Assembly (NCBI GenBank): GCA_027625915.1
Contig: JANTQA010000051.1
Coordinates: forward strand, 2,232,501 to 2,296,500
Reading direction: 5' to 3'
Length of the DNA stretch: 64,000 bases
Source of the DNA: Anaeramoeba flamelloides
Taxonomy: Eukaryota > Metamonada > Anaeramoebidae
Each line of letters opens with the position of its first letter. Within the stretch, counting starts at the first letter, position 1. Shown here piece after piece: positions 12,710-26,257 of this stretch. Under the pieces are notes generated by a model that ran no database searches, had not been told where the DNA came from, and worked only from the letters and a program-made list of their open reading frames with translations. The position numbers and the translations under genes are program-made.

Positions 12710-13230
12710 AAAAATAATTGTTATTTGAAATTTTTTTAATGATTACTTCGTCAGAAATAAAGTTTAATTTTATTCTGAGATTTTTAGTAGAGATAGATCA
12801 AAAATTATGTACAAGCAAAGACAATGATCCGTTATTAAAAATAAAATCTATGCTTTTTTCTTCTTTTTGTTACAATGAAAAACCCTATTTACTAATCAAT
12901 AGTATACTTAAGTTCAAATCAATTTTGAAGGTAAAACCTTATATTTTTTAAGTAAATTTTAAATTATTCATGTAAATAGTTGAAAATTTTTCATAATATT
13001 CTCAATTTTTTTAAAATTTTTTGTTTTTTTTATTATTAAAATTTTTACCAAAAATTTACTTTATTTTTTGAGATAAATTTTGCAATTTGATCCTTTATTT
13101 TTAGAATTTCTATTTCAATAATAAAACTTTAAGTAATCAATACCATATTTACTTCTGTTTTTTTTGATTTTTTTGGCCGGTTTATGTATAAGTCTTCTAT
13201 AATAAAAAAATACACCATTTATTTTGAAAA
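12710..13230 (+). repeat. repeat P, copy 1
   Basis: Direct match to about 53860-54400. Both contain aagttcaaatcaattttga, actttattttttgagataa, tttgatc and gtataagtcttct. One reading frame stays open over the first part of both copies, ending in the similar peptides KFKSILKVK and KFKSILIVS. Confidence 0.6.
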
Positions 13231-13273
13231 ATAGAAAATACTTTTCTATACTCATTATTTTGACAAAGGTTTA

Positions 13274-13480
13274 CAGTCAGTTCCACTTTTCAGACACAAA
13301 CTTTCAACAAAATTTAAGACACAGAAAAATCTCAAATTAAAGCATAAAATTTGGAATTTTGTTTTACACATTTTTTTTACAAATTATTTTACTAGAATTC
13401 GAATTTTATGACTTAATTTGAGATTTTTTTTTGTGCCTTAAATTTCGTTGAAACTTTGTTTCTTAAAAGTGGAACTAACT
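13274..13480. mobile_element. MITE family A, copy 2
   Basis: A complete palindromic copy that starts cagtcagttccactttt and ends aaaagtggaactaact, flanked by TA on both sides. Confidence 0.85.
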
Positions 13481-13973
13481 ATAGTAAAAAAAAATAAATG
13501 GAAATGTTGAGATTAAATCACTTTTAAAAAGAAATTTGGCCTATACTGAAGCACAAACAATAGAATTCAATCAATTTCTTTTTTTGATTTTTTTACATCT
13601 AAATATAATTTCCAAAACGATAGTTGTTGTTAAGGGATCAGTTTTCTACGAAAACAAGGTAAAATTTAAAAATATGTTATTGGTATTATTCTCTACTTAT
13701 AAATTTTGGATATTCATAGTGTCAAAAAATTCTGATCGATTATAAAAGCCCTAAAAATAAATTAGTTTAGTGAGATCAATTTTTTTTTCCCTTTTTTTCT
13801 GAAAAAGAAAAGGATTAAATTCATATTATTTCTCTTACTTTAACAATATTTTATCCTTATTTTATTACCATTTTGATCATTATTATACTATAACATTTCT
13901 TTTTTACTAGTCATATTAATATAAAGATTTTTTTTCTTTTTTGAGATGATACTTCACAAGTGTAAATAAGGAA

Positions 13974-14316
13974 TGTTGTAAAAAATAGAGTTTTTTCAAT
14001 TTTAGAGATAAATAAAGAGTTCCATGTATTTATCCAAATTTTGGTAATAGTTTACAAAATACCCGTTTTTATTTTTGATCTTGAGGGTGTTTTCAATATA
14101 AAATCGTTTGGAAAATACCAATACTTTGTTTTAAAAATGAATTTTTTTTTAAAATTGAAAGATTGTTGTTTGCCAAATGATTTTTTGATTAAAATTATTC
14201 TTAGTTTATTAAAATGATCAGATATTATATTTACTTTTACCAAAATTTGGATAAATACATGGAACTCTTTATTTATCACTAAAATTGAAAAAACTCTATT
14301 TTTTATAACATTCATA
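13974..14316. repeat. foldback repeat K, copy 1 (uninterrupted)
   Basis: Two arms of about 80 bp (13974-14055 and 14236-14316) are near-perfect inverted copies sharing gagttccatgtatttatcc. They enclose about 180 bp. The minus-strand frame through it (IILIKKSFGKQQSF) is also seen in copy 2 near 56400, but I cannot name a protein. This copy supplies the empty site for element R. Confidence 0.8.
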
Positions 14317-14830
14317 TTTACTCTAGTGTTTTGGTTAACTAAAAAATTGATATATTGAATGGATTAAAAAATAATTGTATATTTTTAAGAAATATCAATA
14401 TAATAATTAAAGTTTTCACACCATTTCAAAATTTTACAAAGAAATTTTGTTTTTTTTTTAATATGAAATTCTATTTTTCAAAATTATATTTTCTTGAAGA
14501 TATTTGGGAATTAGTTAATTTTATCTTCAAAATTCAAAATCATTTTTTTTTTGCCAAAAATAATTTGAATTTTTATAAGGATTCTTTTCGATTATAACCA
14601 ATCAATTTGTTGAAAAAAATTTTTCAAAAGTGAAAATTTTTTGCCAATTTTTTTTCATTTTTTGAAATTCAGAAAACAACTTTTTTAAAACCTTAAAGAA
14701 AAAAAAAACAAAATTGTTGAATAGATCCCAATTTAATTGATAAATTGTTGTTATGCCCCTACCAAATATTAGAGGTATGGTTGATAACCTATTTTATCAT
14801 GATATTAACAATAAAATCGCGATAGTGTTA

Positions 14831-15561
14831 CAGTCAGTTTCACTTTTAAGGCACAAACTTTCAACGAAATTTAAGGCACAAAAAAATTTTTCAAATAAAG
14901 TTTCCCAATTCAAATTCTAAACTAGATTCCAAAAATTTGGACACAGTTTAAGCAGTTGAAAGAACATCATTACTATACTTTAAATTCAAATTGGAAAGAA
15001 TTTTGATTTTACAAACTATTTCATTTTTTGTCTTTTTTGTTTTGTTTTCATTTCCTTTTTTGCAGTTACGTAATCTGTTTCGTTAGATCTCGAAATTTTT
15101 TTTCAATGATTGTTAGAAGGTTAGTGTTGAGTTTGTTAAATTGGAAAATCAAATACAATTGGTAGATGGTATCTTATCATTTGATCGATCAACAATTGTT
15201 GGTGAAATTTCAACAAATTTACCCAATACATTTTTTGTTCCGCTCGTTTCATTATTTTGGACACACCTGTTTTTTAATTTTTGAGTTTTAAAATTTTTTC
15301 TTTTATTTGGATGAAAATGATTACTTATAAAAACATTAATACCTTGTAACTTAAATGTTTTTTTATATTAGGTTTGGGAAAATACAATAAATTGGGTTTT
15401 TTTTTTGCCTATTTTTGATTTTGGGTGTGTCCAAATTTTTGGAACGGGGTTTAGTAAAAAAATGGTAAAAAAAAAATTCCAAATTTTGTATTATAAATTT
15501 GAGATTTTTTTTGTGCCTTAAATTTCGTTGAAAGTTTGTGTCTTAAACGTGAAAATGACTG
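14831..15561. mobile_element. MITE family A, copy 3, split by a family B element
   Basis: The left half (14831-14917) and right half (15454-15561) carry the A ends cagtcagtttcac and gaaaatgactg. Between them sits a complete B element. Other A copies show the unbroken word attctagtaaaat at the same place. Confidence 0.85.
14920..15451. mobile_element. MITE family B, copy 2 (best copy)
   Basis: 532 bp with inverted ends aactagattccaaaaatttg and caaatttttggaacggggtt. It is inserted at a TA inside a family A copy, with TA on both sides after insertion. No coding sequence inside. Confidence 0.88.
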
Positions 15562-17291
15562 TAAAAAATATCGATTATTCCAACTTTATCGTGAAAAATC
15601 ATAAAATCGCGATATTCAATATTATTGAGAAAAAATGAAAAATTATTTTTTTGAAATCTTAAAAAAAATCTCTTGACTTTTACAAAGCCTTGAGACTTTT
15701 ACAACACTTTTCCCCTTTAAAAATGTTTGAAAGTGTTTGTAAGGGCTGTGAATTATCTTCAAGTATTTGAAAGTTTTAAAATACAGAAAACTTTTATAAA
15801 CTGAAATGGGCTTGTTTGTTGTGAAAACACAAAATATTTATTCTTTTCATTTTTTTTTTTAAAAAAATATAAAATCTCAAACAAATTTTATTATCAAACT
15901 AATAATTATCCATTTCAAATAATACACTTGAATATAAAATATATGTGTTTTCTTAAAATAGAGTTTTGACATTCACAATTTTAATAACTAAATAGAATAA
16001 AGATTAATTTTCCTTCTTATGGTAATTGATTAAAAAAAAACCTCTAAGATCTAATTATGTTTTCTGTCCAATACAAATATACTCAAAGAAGAAGAATAGA
16101 CCACAACAATTTTATAAAAAACCTTAATAATTGGTGAACATCTGGCAAGGATGTTGTGAAAGCTTTTGAAAGGTTATCCGACTATTTAAGCTTTCTGAGA
16201 ATATTGAAAATGTTTTCACCCAAGAACACTTCTTTGAAGAAGAGTTAAAGTATTGGTTGTTTTAGAAGATAATTATTCAAGACAATTTCTAACACCGCGA
16301 TTAACGGGGAAAACAGTTATTTTTCTTTAATTCTTATTGTTGTTGATCTACAAGGATCGATAGGTTTGACAATCAAACCAAATTAAAACACAAAAAAACT
16401 CTTGGATCTGATCCTTGATTGAATTAAGTATTTTTTTGTTTGTTTTTTTCAAAGAATAATTTTTAATCACATGATTAGTCTTTTGATCAAAAAATTTTTT
16501 AGGCAAAATAATTCTCAATTAGCCCAAAAAAATATCAATTATTATATTGCGATTACCTTTTAAATCGTAATATTTTGGCATTTATCACGATTTTATAATA
16601 ATTATCGCGATTTTATAGAATATTGCGATTTGTTATATTATTGAAATATTATTGAATCTTGTGATTTGATAGAAATTATTGCGATTTTTGTAACTTTATC
16701 GTGAATTAAGCATGTTATCATTAAAACCTCTATTCATTTATTGGTTCACCTATATATAAATAAATTAACTTTTATTTATTGATATTTGTATTGAAATATT
16801 AATTATTGAAAAAGAAACACCAAATAAAAAATTTGCTTTCGAAATGAATACTTTCCAAGATAAAAAGAAAAATATGTTTTCCGATTTTCAAGAATTAACT
16901 TAAATCTTAATTAAAATAATAGGTTGGTTTTTGAGTTTTAGATTGGAAATATGCAAATTTTAGGATTTCAAAAAATACACTCAAATCAATAAATTGTTTA
17001 AATGAGGTTAACTTATCCATTTCAGTGTCGAAACACAAATTACAAATAAAAATTATTTAAAATCTTGAAAAGATTTCCTTTTGAAAAAATAATACTCCCT
17101 TAAATAAAAAAATTTTGTAGATTGTAACAAGTCCTCTGGAAGAGAAATCCAACATAGTATATTTCTGTAACACTTAGAAAAAGGATAGGAAATTAGTTCA
17201 ATAAAATAGTTGATTGACAGTCCTTTCTGTCTTTATCTCGGATAATATCTTTCATTTTTTTGAAAAAAGATACTAGGCCAATTTGTTTCAA

Positions 17292-19123
17292 ATGGATCAA
17301 ATAAAAACTCATATTACCGAACAGTGGCCAGTAGTCGAGGAAAATCTAAGCCTCATTCTTCAGTCCTTGGATCATAATTTCGAAACTCAACAGTGGATGA
17401 CCATTTCATCGTAAAAATTCAAAAGCTTAAACGATCAATTACTTTGTTCTTATTTCAATTTTCTATACTTTTTCTTTTTAATTCTTTTTCTAGAATGATC
17501 TATGACTTATGTTTTCGAGGGAACTTAAATTTACAAAAGAAGAAAAAAAGACAAAAAATTGATATAGTTGAAAATGGGAAAATTATTTATGAGAAACTAG
17601 AGGTTTTTTTAAATGATCACTTAAAACAACTCATCAAAGTAAATCTTTTCTTTTTATTTTTTGGAAATTTCTCTTCTTCAAAAACAAAACAAAACAAAAA
17701 AACACTAACAAAGAAGAACGTTGGGATTTTGTCAATAAACCTGACCAAAAAATTCCAGGTTTTCGCTTGTCGTTATTTTGAATTACAAGCGATCTTGTTA
17801 TTGAACTTTGATTTCATTTTAAACAGAGTCAATACCAAATACTAAGGTTTAAGCTTTTCTAAATATTGTTCTTTGTTTTAGTCACCAAACAAAAAAAACA
17901 AATGCTTTCAAACAAATCGAAAACGTAATAGTTTGAAAAAAAAACAATTCAATAACAGTTTACAGAGCAAACTATTCTTCAACAATTTTGAAAATTCTGT
18001 TATTCAAAAAAAACTGTCTGTTAAAACTTTTTTTGAAAAATCAAATCCTTCCAAAATTAATTTGAGTTTTTACAGTCCTTGAAATGGGAACAAAAGATTA
18101 TTGGTTTATTTTGTAATTATCTGTATACCTCTATTTTATAAAACCACCATGTGTCAAAATGCTAAAAAAATATTATATAAATAAAAAAGAAAGAAATCAA
18201 CCAAAAATATCAAACATTGATTTTTCAACCAAAATTCCTGTGTTTTTATTCGTTTTCGGATCTGTTCAAAATAAAAAATAGAATTTTCTTTTTGTTTTCT
18301 GAATCACTTTAATGAAAAAGAAGTTTTCAGAGAGCCTTTGAAAAATTTTCAAAGAAGAAACTAAAATATAAAAACATCTTTTTGTTTTGAATAATTCAAA
18401 ATAAAAGGAAAAAAGGGTTTTATTTATTTCAACATATCAAAAAAATTAAACAAAAATTTTTTCAAATCATCTCGTCGAGGTTTTCTGACTGGAAAAATGA
18501 TAAGACCAAACAGTTTTGAAATACTTGAGTATTCTCTAACAATAAAACTTTCTCAAAAGTTTGGAATCTAGATTCTTTTCTTGTGTTTATTTCCATATTT
18601 TGGGGTGTGTTTGTTGATTCTATTAAAACACTTGTTTCAAGTATTCGCCCTACTTCTTTTCTTGATTTTTTTTTTAAGATCAATTGTTTGGAAGTACCTT
18701 AGTTATATATATTCGAATTTATTCTTCTTTTTGAAGGTTTTGAAAACTGGTTCGTTTTCTTGTGTTTTTTTATTCAATTTTTGGTTTGTATTAAATTATG
18801 TTTTGAATCTCAAGAAATGTGCTTATGTGAATAATTGAAATTAATCAAAGAATAAACCAAAAGAATAGAACTGAAAAGGTGTATATTTGAAACAAATCTT
18901 TTCTTTTTTATACAAACAAGAAAGATCACCTTTCAGAAGAAATTTTATAAAATCAAGAATGAAAAAAAAATTTTTCAAAGTATATTTTACAAGATTTCTT
19001 TCTTCGGCATCTTATTCATTTTCTGAAAAATCATTTTTTTTTTTTCTTTTTTTAAAAAAATCCAGTTTTATTATTCGAAGTTTTTACAAATAACCTTTTT
19101 CTCAAAAATTATCTTTTATTTTT

Positions 19124-19182
<59 letters not shown>

Positions 19183-22100
19183 ATAAATATTCTATTTAAA
19201 TTCATATATTAAAGAAATCCAAAAACGAAATGAAAGATTTTTTATCGCAAACAATCAGCTGTTGGACACAATATTACACTTCAGCAAAAGTTATTTCACT
19301 ATTATTCTCATTTCTTGATCGTAATTTTTTACCACGTATTAAAAATAACAACAAAAATGAAATAAAAGAATATCTAGACATTTTAAATGTAAATAATTAA
19401 AAATTTTCCCTTTTTTCACTTACAATATTAATTTATTTATTTTTTTTTATCCAAATTTAATTTTGTATTTTTATTTTTTATGAAATGAAATTTATTTATT
19501 TATTTTTAAAATCTTTCTTGAAAGCTTAATTTAAATATTTTTAATCTTGGATATTATCAACAATTAAAAGATCAAATTATTCATCAAACACTCGAATTAA
19601 TTAATAAAAGAAGAAGAAAACAACCGGCAAATTTTGGATATTTCAAAAAAATTATTGAAATGATATGTACGATTTCTTTTTACTTTTCTTAATAACCCAT
19701 TTAAGCCAAACAACACATCTTTGAAAATTTCCATTCTTTTTTTTTTTAATTATCCAAAAAGCAAATTTGAACTTTTTTTATAAAATAACAATGCTACAAC
19801 CTTTCCTATGATATCACAATTTTTTTTTTTATTCATTAAATTTTGTATTTTGATGCATTTTTTTAAATAAGAATAAGAAATCTTATTTCCAAAAAAAATT
19901 TTTCAGAATGAACTCTTTCTAAAAAATTTTTTTCGGTCACGATCAACAAAATTCAAAGATCCCACAATAACTTTAAAAATGGGAGAATCATTTACAAATA
20001 CCTTAAAATGTATCCAAGATAAAAGTAAACTCCTTTTGTAATGTTTTCACAAATATTTTAAAATAAACTCTTTTTCAGATAAAAGATCATAGAAAATTTC
20101 AAGAATTATTCATAATTGAAGGAAGTTAATTGTAGTCCCATTCTAAAATCTAAGAAACTCTTTAAAACATAAAAAAAAAAAAAAAAAAACTGAATATTTA
20201 AAACTCATTACACTAGGATGAAAAAATAAAATTGAAAAAAAAAAAGTTAGACGAAACTACAACTTCAATTATCATTTCATCCTTGTTAATCGAGTTTATT
20301 CAAAACATAATCAACATTCCAGTTCTTAAAATTCTTGAGGCTGTTGTATTTATTGTTGTTAGTATAATCAACTTTTTTAAAAGTCTCTAGTCTAGAAAAA
20401 AAGGTCTATTTTAGGGTAAAAAATTTTAAATGGATGTGACAATGAATTTTCTTTAAACTCAACTTTAGGATATTTTTTTGAAGAGATAATAACTAATAGT
20501 TTTGAAAACACTCTTATCATCTAAAAAAACTCAAACACAGAAAAAAAAATAACTGATGATAAATATTGAGAGTGTCCGTAGAGTGCCGTAGAGTGCCTAG
20601 GTTTTTTTGAAGTTTCTGTTTTATTTGTAAAATCTATCGATTTTCGTTAGATTTTTTTTACTTTTCGAAATAAACCGAAAATTTGTTAAAATTTTCTGTT
20701 TATTTCAAAAAGTAAAAAAAACCTAGAACACTTCACAAATAAACAGAAAACTCAAGAAAACCTAACGGCGGTTTTTTTTACTTTTTGAAATAAACCGAAA
20801 ATTTCTCAAATTTTTTGTTCATTTCAAAAATTAAAAAAAATCTAACGAAAGTGTTCGTCAAGTGCCTAGCTTTTCTTGAGGTTTTCTGTTTTATTAGTAA
20901 AATCTATCGATTTTGCTAATAAGCAGAAAACTCAAGAAAAGCTAACGGCGGTTTTCCAAAATTCAAAAGAATTGAGAAAAATCTTTGATTTTACTCTATT
21001 CTTTTAAATTTTGGAAAACCTAACGTAAAATCAAAGAAAAAATATTTTTTCCAATTTAAAATACCAAATAATTCCTTAATAGTCAAAATAATTGATTCCC
21101 TATTTGAAAGATATTCATCATATTTAAAATACTATTAAAATATAATGAAATGACTTCTTAACTAGAAGCAAAAAATTTTTCAAATTTTTTACTATTAAAT
21201 TGAAAAAAAAATATTACTGGAACCTGGAAAATTGGATTTTCCAACTTAAATTGTAAAATATCTTTCAAAAATATTTTTTGATCAAAGATCCTTTATTAAC
21301 CAATAGTGTTTATTCTAATTGAAGTTATTAAAAAGGGTAAAATTAGCAAAAATTTAATTTTTTTTTGAAAAAAATTTTTCATGATCATGTAAAACAAAAC
21401 AACAAAAATTAAAATTAAATATTTTAAAAATTGATATGACCTTTTTATTTGAAATGAGAAATCTCGTTTTGTAAATTGTAAAGGAAAAAAAATTATAAAA
21501 TCAATAAAAACTGTTGAACAAGGTGAATTGGGAAAAAGTTCTTTACATTTTATTGCTAACTCTTTACATGTCAAACATTTGTTCTTTAAAGTCTCATTTT
21601 CAATATAAAGCCTCAATTCATATGGGTATTTTGTTGGAATTGTTTTTTTTTTTTTGCTTTATTTTCTTTTTTCTTTGTTCCATACTTCAATTCAATAATG
21701 TCCTTTCTTAATTCCTATATCTAACTCATCCGAAATCAAACTTAAACTGTTTCCATTTTTATACTGGTAAATAATTTACAAATTGATTTCTTTTTATCTT
21801 GTTTTTTTTTTTTAATTTTCCAACTGTTCAATATCCATAAATAAAATAACAGAAAATGAAAAAATGAATAATTAAACACGACAAGAATAGCACAAAAATT
21901 GTAGTCACTTTTTTTACTTCACAACACGTTTGTTTTTTGAAATTGTTCCAAATTTTGAAAGGAATAACAAGATCAAAATTCAATAACTTTCTATTTAAAA
22001 GTTTTTACAAGTCAAAATTTTAAAAAAATGTAATTTAAACAACTTTCCACTTTTCAATTTTCATAAAAAGAGTTTCAGGTTATTGAAAGTTAACAAATAT

Positions 22101-23842
22101 TTTTCTTTTACATAACTTTTCAAAAATTTCAATAAAATTCAAAAATGTTATCTGTTGTTAATTATTATTTTTTTGCCCTTTTTTGGCTTATAAAAGTTTG
22201 TATCAAGTATTTGAAATTTAAAAAAAAATATGAAAGAATATCAGAAACTGAAATCTTGTAGACTGTAAGTCTGAAAGTTCCAAAAGGTCTTGGAAAGTAT
22301 TTGTATGGATTGTGCTATTCTTGTTGTGAAATGAAAATTATCAAGAAGTAATTCTCTTATTAACAATCAATTTTAATATTATTGATGATTTGAGAGGTGT
22401 GCCCTTTTGTTTGAAAAAGAGTTTACAAGCCGTTTTATTAGATTTTTTTTTTTTTCAAAATATCAGCTTTTTTATTACGTTTTAAACAATGAATCAAAAT
22501 ATCATATTTGATGAATAAAAAAAAATTATGGTGGCCTTTGGAAAATTTTACATTGTTTTTTTTTTTTTTTTGATTTTTAATCAATTACATTATTCTTTTA
22601 AATTTTACGGTATTTGGAAGTTTTGAAAGAATTTAAATCAGAAATTTCTAAGTTTTATTGAATTTTAAATTTTCACAATCTGTGATTAATAATTGGTATT
22701 ATCCTATCATTTCTTTTTTTTTTTGATTAAAAAGAATAAAATAATCACTGGTTTACACCAATAAAAAATATCATATAAAAATCAAGATCAGAAATTGTGA
22801 TATCTTTTAATTTTATAATATCTTATAAATCAACAAATTGAATTATTATGAAAGATCAATTTTTGATGGTTAATAACAATTTTGGATATTTAAATGGTTA
22901 ATATGAAAGAATTGAGTTTAATAAAGATATTTTAAAATAAATTTTCCTGTTTTTTTTTTTTTTTTTTTGGAATTAGCTTAAATTGATAATACATTTATAC
23001 TCGCATATATTTTGATAATTAAATAGTCGATATTTCACCAATAAAAGAAATATAATAATAATTTGGAATTTTAAAAAATAAAAATATTTTACAAATAACA
23101 CTTCATGAAACTTGTGATGAAAAGAAATATTGGAATAACCAAAAAATTCTCAAAATCATTTTCCTTTTTTTTTTGTTGCTAAAATTTTGTAAATGATTTT
23201 TTTTTTTTTTTTACAAAATTAACATTTAAAAACCTTGAAAAAAATATAGTGACTTTAGACGCTAAAGTTGCACCAAATAAAAAAAATAAGAATAATTATA
23301 AACAAGATTTTGAGGCACCACTCATATTTAATACTGATATTTATTATGAACGTACGTACTATATTTTACGAAAGGAAAGAAATTTCGACACATTTACAAA
23401 AAATCTTATAGCGATTGTTGAAGATGAGTTGCACTTTATTGGATCAAATCTTCGAAATACAACACAAAAAAAATTAGAAAAGTCCTTAGTTAAGAAAATA
23501 TTTATTCCAGGTTTAAAAATTATTATGGAAAAAATTCATAACTATAATTCTGTATCGATGAATGATCAAAACACTGTCAACAGTTTATTGGATTTGGTTA
23601 ACAACTTTCCAAGGTTTAGAAAATTTTTTTGTAGATATATCTTCGAAATCGATTTCAAAAAAATTAAAGAAACATGGACAAATACAAATAAGGTAAGAAA
23701 CTCTTAAAAAATTCTTTTTTTTTTTCATTTTAATTTTAAATTTTAATTTTTTGAAGAAATTGTAATTCAAATGTTAAGAAGAAAGGCTAAGTTTAAAAAT
23801 ATTATTATAGAATTTTTATTCGGAAAACACCCAATGATTCTC

Positions 23843-23874
<32 letters not shown>

Positions 23875-23884
23875 ATGTGTGTGT

Positions 23885-23917
<33 letters not shown>

Positions 23918-26203
23918 AAACTCCATTTCACTCAAAGGTGACCAGCCAAAAATGAAAAATTCTCTTTTTTTTTAAGAATCAATTAAACTACAATTGTTTA
24001 GAAATAAGAGAAATAATAAAGTTCGTATTAGAGTTGAAATCCATAAAAGAAAAACCTAAACCCCATAAATTTCAAAAAAAAAAAAAAATGTTAAAAAATT
24101 TTTTGCCCCTTTCATTGGAACGTCTAGTGCAAAATTTCTCAATTTCTTTTGGAAAATTAAAATTGTTGACGATAAGATTTTTTACTTGTAAATGTATGAA
24201 TTTTGAAAGGAATTAGAGATCCTCAATTTTCTACATGTTAATTTGGAGTTTCAAAGGATTTTTTTTTTTTTTCAAATTTACTTTTTACAAAAAAAAATAA
24301 AGAAAAAGAAAAAAAAAAAAAAAAAATGAAACTACAAAAATCTAGCAAAAAGCAAAAAACAAAAAAAACAAAATTTTACAAAATTAGAAAAAATGATCAG
24401 ATTTAAAATTTGAAAATTTTATTTTGAGAAGAATAATGAATTAAACTCATAGAATATGTTCTATCTCTTCGATAAAACTGGACTCCTTTGACTTAAAAAG
24501 AGTTTATATCTCTTATCATTTAAGGGTCTAGTCATTTACCGTGAATATTCTCCATACTCAAGGGGTGACCTGATACCTAAAAAGGATATTGTGAAATAGC
24601 CCTTCTTTTGGTTGACAAAATTCAAATAACAAAAAAAAGAATTCCATTGGATCATCTTTGACTAAAAATTCAACAAAGAAAAATAAGTTTGAAAGAGTTC
24701 TCAATTTCAAAAAATCAAAATTTAAAAAAAAAAATTCATCTTTTCTCATTTTCTATTTCCAAATGGTTAAATTTCTTTAATTTAAAACAAATTGCTTTCT
24801 TGAATTTCGCAATCAATTTAATTCGATTTAGTCTGATTTCTGGTTATTTTGTAACCCTCTAAATTTGACCAAGTATGGATTAGGTAATATTCAACCGATA
24901 AAAATATTTCATTTGAAAAATGAAAAAAAAGAAAAAAAAAATCAATGAGATCTCAAAAAGCCACAAAGAGCGACACTTCAAAACTGACATAGTTGTTTTC
25001 AAAATTGTAATTCACAACCATTCTAATTGGAAATTGAGTGTTGCTCTTTGGCACTTTTTTCTAAAAATATCCTCATTTTTGGTTGTTGATTTTTGGAGAT
25101 CGATCGTACATCATAGGTTGGTTGGTTTTTGATTGGTGTTAGGTACTCAATAAAATTACTAAAAAGTTTTTTTCCATTTGAGAATAAAAAATTTCACCGT
25201 AATGACTCGACCCTTAATTTAAAAATCAATCAAAATTTAATAATCATTCTTGCATTTTCAAGTAATATTATTTTAAAAAATTCATAATTTCGATATACAT
25301 TAGGAGATTTTCATACAAAAAAAATTTTTTCTAAAAATTATCATTTTTTTGAGATTATTATTAGTATTTTACAAATTAGTTTCCACACACACCCTTTTAC
25401 AATATTAACAAACCTTTTTTGAACTTAGTTTTCTTTTGTAATTAAAATTATTACAAAATAAAATCATGGATTAATAAACATCTTTAAAAAAAAACAAAAA
25501 AAAAAACAGAGAGAGTGGCGGGTATGTAAATATAAACGAATAAATTTTTTTAGATATATATTTCCACCATCACCAACCTTTCAAATTACCAACTGGACCA
25601 CCCCTTTACTTTTACTTATTTAAGACATGATAAATAATAAGCATTACTCCCTGTGGATTCAGGGGTGTCGTCAAGTATCGTCAAGTACCTAGGTTTTTTT
25701 TTTTTAATTTAAGAAATAAAAAGAAAATTTTAGAAATTTCATTTTTATTTCTTAAATTAAAAAAAAATCTAACGGTATTTTCCAGAATTCAAAATAATAG
25801 AGAAAAATAAATGATTTTACCCAATTCTTTTAAATTCTGGAAATCCTAACCACCGGTGGTTTTTATATATATTTTTTCCATGAAAATGATGTTATTATTT
25901 TTTTATATTAATATTTTAATTATTTTTCTTCCTCTCTCTTTTTTTTATGATAAATTTTCTTTAATTACTCCTTTCTCTCAATAAATAAATAAATAATCAA
26001 ATAATAAACATTTCATAAATTTATTAGAATAAAATGAATAAAAAAAAAACTTTCATTAAAAATATTAGATAAAAAACCAAATGAAAAGGTTATACTAAGA
26101 TAAAAATACTTAAAAGATTTTTAATCTTACTAATCAAAATTATGAAATTTATTGTTCTTGTCGTGAAGTTTTCATCAAAACTCTTATGGTTGGAAAACTT
26201 AGG

Positions 26204-26257
<54 letters not shown>

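Larger units (their letters stand above)
14760..16740. repeat. degenerate TCGCGA-type repeat tract with nested inserts
   Basis: Variants of atcgcgattttat recur at 14815, 15590-15615 and about 16535-16700, where nine or so irregular copies lie close together (tgcgattac, atcacgatttta, atcgcgatttta, attgcgattt). The first part is split by the A/B nested insertion. The rest to 17291 shows no gene. Confidence 0.45.
20064..22425 (-). mobile_element. Tc1/mariner-like element F, copy 1, with two inserts
   Basis: The ends are inverted copies of the type taaactctttttc next to TA. Read on the minus strand it matches copy 2 (32640-33350) at about 95%, including a frame with CKELAIKCKELFPNSPCST, which looks like the helix-turn-helix of Tc1/mariner transposases. 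It measures 2.36 kb, not 0.71 kb, because the D/E composite (about 20185-21390) and element O (about 21880-22332) are inserted in it. It fills most of cullin intron 4. Confidence 0.75.

Noticed and set aside
26205-26257. CRISPR-like regular array
   Set aside because: It is a plain trinucleotide microsatellite with no spacers.
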